NCBI RefSeq assembly: GCF_000165425.1
Contig: NW_001799577.1
Span: 186,001 to 250,000, forward strand
Length of the DNA: 64,000 bases
Direction: 5' to 3'
DNA from: Paramecium tetraurelia
Taxonomy: Eukaryota > Ciliophora > Oligohymenophorea > Peniculida > Parameciidae
The translations under genes were made by a program, and so were the position numbers. This document shows positions 59,901 through 64,000 of this stretch, piece by piece; the stretch's first letter is position 1, and each line of letters opens with the position of its first letter. Below the pieces are notes generated by a model. It was not told the origin of the DNA. It did no database searches and saw only the letters and a program-made list of their open reading frames with translations.

Positions 59901-62333
59901 TCCTAAATCAATAAAGATCATTATTACATTTTTATTTTTAAACCTTAAAATCAATCACGAATAGTATTTAGAATTAAATAATCATATTTTAAAGGAAAAG
60001 AAATCTACGAGTTATACCTGTACAAAAATCAATAGCCAAAGTTTATATAAATTAACAATTAATAAAGCTTAACAAAATTACAGGAATTGTTTAAGAAAAT
60101 CATTAATCAATAAAGTAGACCTATCATTGGTGAGTTTTAGTAATTGCAACGAGTCTTAAATTATTATATACTTTAAGAATATAAAGCAAATGGAAGCTTT
60201 GTTACTCTGGGTTTTTAAAATTAAACAAAATAAATTTTTAATTACGAATTGAAATCTAATTCAACTAAAGAAATTTATAAAATACTGTTAAAACATTTAG
60301 TTGCTAATGAACAAAACCATATTAAGAATTTACTAAGAACTTACTGTAAAATAACTAAGTTTCAGGTAGTATCTAAATTAAATAACTTTAAAGGGATGAA
60401 CTTATTGCAGTTTACTTAATATTTAATGGAGGAAGATATAATGATATTGGAGATTCTGATATTTCCATTTGAAAAACGTTTATCATCCTTTAAAACATAT
60501 CTGAATCATAATGATTTGTAGACATTCTAGATCTTGAATCATTCTGTGGAAGAGAAAGCTTTGTTCTTAAAGAATTTACTAAGTTTGTCCTACAAAGGGA
60601 ATTCCTAATAAGTTCATTTGTCGCTAAATTCAAATTTTAAGTATGTGAATCAGATAAATGAGAATATGGGATCAAAACAAAAAACGAATCTGTTTATTAA
60701 ATAGAAATAGGCGATACAATTAATATTTTAAAGAGTCAAGAAATTGAGTAAGCATTTCTTAATTGTGTCTTTATTCTAAAATACTTTAAGCCATGATTTA
60801 ATAATACAAATCTACATTCCAAATCTTTGCAAGTAATTTAGGAGTGTTATGTCAGATTATGAATTTAGTAATTTACATCAAACCACGTTAGACAAGATCA
60901 TTCCTGGAAACATATTAGAAAGTTTAGATGAGTATTTGAATCATTTTCCATAAAGATATAATAATTTCATATCATTCATGAGATAATAAAAATTGTAACA
61001 TATTGACGATTAGTTTTCTATAAAATCAAGATTAAGTGAGAGATCAGGAATCTCTTCTATCAGCATTTAAAAGTTTAAAGATCAATACGAATAAATGCTA
61101 TTGAATTAGTAATAAAATGATCTATCTCATGGATATAATTATTATCGCTCTTAAGCTTAATCTCAAACTGGTCATCATCAATACAATCAATTAAAGCAAA
61201 GTTATAAGATTTTGAGAAGCGAAAGTAAGAAGCCTTCCTCAAGAACATATTTTGGAAAGTTATCACATCCATAAAGAGTATCTCATGATGTCTAAAGTAT
61301 GAATTAAGTTGATATGAGTAGTATTTAAAGAAAGAATTAGTGTGAAACCATCAATAAGCAAATTTGATACATTTTACGATGTCATCAAATTGCAATAAAT
61401 CTTAAAAATTGCAGCCTTATCCAAAAATATTTCCTATAAGTTCTTAATGTGTTACGTATTATGAATTACTAAATTAGTTTTGGGAATAATTAATTGAGGA
61501 TTGCAACATCATAATGACTAATTACAATAAATACATTTTATAAATAGATACTTATAGAGGCATATTAAGACAATTGGGGTATTTGATATTACATTAAATT
61601 TAGAGTTTCTCAATAGGTTTATATTGACGATGATTACCAAGCAGAAATATTCTTTGAGTAGCAATAAGTTGAATATGGTTCTATGTTTGAGAAATATAGT
61701 TTTATATCCCTCAAAGAATCATAAAGCACAAATATCTATTTTTCTTATAAAAAATTAGATGGTTCAACTTAAAAAACAATCAATTTGAAATGTTAATTTA
61801 GACAATGCATTTATAATTACTCATCAGTAAATTTGATATTTCATTCTTAGCTGAATCAAATCTCTTATAACACAGCCTTAAGGATTCTTAAACAAAGTAG
61901 TGATTACTTGACTGAATAAATTAAGAATAAAAATAAAGTAATTGAATTTCCTAAAGTTGATATCAAAAGCATTCCAAGCTTTAAGAACCAATAAAAAATC
62001 CATAAAATTAGAAACTTATATTAACAAGTATGACAAAATATTCTATATAGTCATTCTAAATATAAGTTTATTTATTCTTCCAGATTGATGATGAATGTGA
62101 TAGTGACAATCTTATATAAAAATGAAAGATTTTATTTTTATTTGGAAGATTGCTAAAAGCAGATTGAGTTTCCAATAAAGATGTCAATCAGATCTGTTTA
62201 GGATAACATTCCTCATATATCAATGCTTCTTCAATGTTCATAAGAATATACAATTGGACAAAGATTGTTATCAACTTATAAAAACTTCTTAATTATAAAA
62301 GCCTATGAAAAGTTATTTAAGTTCAATAATTGA
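56933..62333 (+). CDS. Very large unknown protein (about 1,755 residues)
   Basis: Long exons and five introns (59501-59525, 61297-61318, 61456-61477, 61579-61603, 62028-62066, the last 39 nt); the total is an exact multiple of three. The N-terminal 150 residues are helical and TPR-like (AEAQYHLKQALTAEGLLAL). A Ser/Gln/His-rich linker follows, then an IQ-like helix (ALRMIIKNFRSFVQKQKIQK). After it come beta-rich blocks with similar wording: IFVLSIAIEVKGKQYDIRLH, YYIFIFKPQNQSRIVFRI and YSFISLKESQSTNIYFSYKK. I recognise no family. It may be a ciliate-specific scaffold. Confidence 0.8.
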
Positions 62334-62440
62334 AACAGGGATTTCTTTTACATGAATATATGTATTTTTAATAATTAACATAACATTTATGAAACATATA
62401 AACCTAACAAAATTTTAATATTAAAATAATATCTATTTAA

Positions 62441-63496
62441 TCAAGAATTCGTAATTATATTGAAGTCTCTCTTTTTCTCTGGAGTTTTTCTTCTCTTAAG
62501 TAAATGGTCAACGGATAGCATTGTAAATGGAATTTCTTTCTTTGGAAATCTTTTATCTTCAAACTGCTAGAATTGCTTTGATTGAAGCAAAGACTTATTT
62601 TTCATCTTTCTCTTCGTGTCTTTAAAAGAACTATTCATACTAGTATTTAATGTCTGCTTATAATTATCTAATTCTCTTTATTTTGGAGTAGTGATTAAAC
62701 TAATATCATAATCCATTTTATCATTCGTTTAAGGGTGGTGATCTAATCTTTAACTGTAATATTCATTTTATATATTATATTATTGATCTAACTTATACTT
62801 GTTTTATTAATCTTTATTAATAGAGGATTTTTCAAATGAAATTTCATCAATCACATTTATTTTATTGTCATTAAATTTGGGTGAATTTAAATTATCTTAT
62901 TATATGGATGATAATAAAGAGGATTATTGTCGTATGCCTAAACTTAAATTCGTTTTTGCTTTTGATTCTTAATTTTAACTGAAAGTTTGTGATGATTTAT
63001 GGATGCCTCTTAAATTAGGATCGAAGAATTAGGATTACGTAGTAATTTTAGTTTTAATTGGTGAAACAATATCTCTGATCATTTAGCTGAACTTTTTAAC
63101 ATCCTTCATATTATTGGGTGAATTGATTTCATTTTCAGAACTTTCTTCATCTTCTTCATCTTAATTCCGTAAATATTTAACGATAAACTTCAATGAAATT
63201 TTAAGTAGTTTTTCATAATCCATTTTATTCAATAAATCGTGTATATATTATTCTGAAATGAAATACTACTTGAATGATTTAGGTTTTAAGGCTATCAGTT
63301 AGCAGCAATATTTTTTAATCTTTTCATTTCTATTTTAAATTGGAGGGCATTCGAAGATTCTAGAAGAGTTTGTTGTTAATATTCTATTCTGGTTTATTAA
63401 TGAATATTTACATTGATATTCCTCATTTCCTCCCTTATTATAATCATCTCCTTAACTAAATGTGCTTTACTCATTTTAATTTTATTAATTTAACAT
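62441..63496 (-). CDS. Polar hypothetical protein
   Basis: 351 residues, no intron. An Asn/Gln-rich start (MLNQQNQNEQSTFSQGDD) precedes ISLKFIVKYLRNQDEEDEE, a helix running into an acidic patch, then a Ser/Gln/Asn-rich basic region and a Lys/Arg-rich end (HLLKRRKTPEKKRDFN). No domain recognised. It is 36 bp downstream of the alveolin stop on the same strand. Confidence 0.68.
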
Positions 63497-63532
63497 CTAA
63501 ATAATTAAAATTATCATAATATTCATTAATGA

Positions 63533-64000
63533 TCAATATTCTATTCTTGAATATGGAGACCGTATATATGACCTACCATTTTAACTGGGGGAGATCACTC
63601 TCCTTGTCCTGGATAAATTTGGATGTTCTATAATTGTCTCCGGAACCCGATCTACCTCTTTTATTATTGGTATTTCTCTGTACACATTAATTGGTTCAGA
63701 ATAAACTGGCACTTCTTTATAAACAGGCACCTTCTAATATATGGGAACATCTCTATAGACAGGTACATCATAATATACTGGTTAAACTTTATAAACAGGT
63801 ATGTCTTTATAAACTTTTACTTCCTTTTCTACTGGAACTTCCTTATAAACCGGTACTTCTTTGTTAACAGTTACTTCTTTATATTAGGGTACATAAATGG
63901 GAATTTCTTTAGTATTCATTTAAGATGGCTTTTCAACCTCTTTAATTACCTCTTTAATAACTTCAAATGGTTTTACTACCTCTCTAACCACATCTCTGGG
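63533..64000 (-). CDS. Alveolin (inner membrane complex repeat protein), 3' end
   Basis: The last 155 residues of a gene that begins beyond the right edge. It is made of Val-Pro-Val repeats: KEVPVYKEVPVEKEVKVYKD, IPVYKVQPVYYDVPVY, RDVPIYQKVPVYKEVPVY. These are the diagnostic repeats of alveolins, filament proteins lining the cortical alveoli of ciliates, apicomplexans and dinoflagellates. The end, after RVISPSQN, is basic and Ser/Arg-rich. No intron in this part. Confidence 0.9.

Noticed and set aside
1-64000. tRNA, rRNA, CRISPR, transposon or virus-like element
   Set aside because: I looked for T-loop-type GGTTCGA sequences, regularly spaced repeats, terminal repeats, and transposase or reverse-transcriptase motifs and found none that I could support.

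Overview
The window is a gene-dense, AT-rich (about 70% or more A+T) piece of a ciliate macronuclear chromosome, almost certainly Paramecium. The reasons: long reading frames open only if TAA and TAG are read as glutamine and TGA is the only stop; dozens of 20-31 nt introns, mostly GTA...TAG; very short intergenic spaces; and a trichocyst matrix protein gene. Translation with the standard code shreds nearly every gene, so models here were built by hand with the ciliate code plus mini-introns. For most genes I checked that exon length is a multiple of three. Two (Sec14-like and the proton pyrophosphatase) fail by exactly one base and carry an apparent frameshift.

Layout. 0-13 kb: an unknown partial gene, an LMBR1-type membrane protein, a Piwi protein, a C2-like/coiled-coil protein, a cyclic-nucleotide-binding protein, a CCCH zinc-finger protein, an Asn/Gln-rich protein and a trichocyst matrix protein. 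12.5-20 kb: a very hydrophobic repeat protein, a small tail-anchored protein, a delta-12-type fatty acid desaturase, a Sec14 lipid-transfer protein, an acidic Gln/Glu protein, a CK1-like pseudokinase and an unknown. 20-31 kb: a secreted protein, a type II H+-pyrophosphatase, a small coiled-coil protein whose stop overlaps the start of an ERK7/MAPK15 kinase, a MGN-C protein, TVP23, an ET-domain protein, an unknown and a LAMMER/CLK kinase. 31-45 kb: a kinase with an N-terminal extension, a PHR-like protein, a multipass protein, a NEK kinase, a second ET-domain protein, a tetraspanin, a second MGN-C protein, a leucine-rich-repeat protein, a long coiled-coil protein and two tandem SIMPL-domain secreted proteins. 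45-53 kb: one 8-kb Piezo mechanosensitive channel gene. 53-64 kb: two basic/polar unknowns, LC8 dynein light chain, a 1,755-residue unknown, a polar unknown and the 3' end of an alveolin.

Themes are cortex, cilia and secretion (trichocyst protein, alveolin, tetraspanin, Piezo, LC8, ERK7, LRR and coiled-coil proteins), membranes and lipids (desaturase, Sec14, TVP23, pyrophosphatase) and signalling (five kinases or pseudokinases). Nothing suggests co-regulated functional operons, although several divergent gene pairs have start codons only 11-44 bp apart and must share or overlap promoters. I saw no transposon, virus-like element, CRISPR array, tRNA or rRNA gene. I found no convincing wholly new system; the best leads are the 1,755-residue protein, the amphipathic-repeat membrane protein, the pseudokinase, the 4-bp gene overlap and the reduced bromodomain/ET paralog pair.
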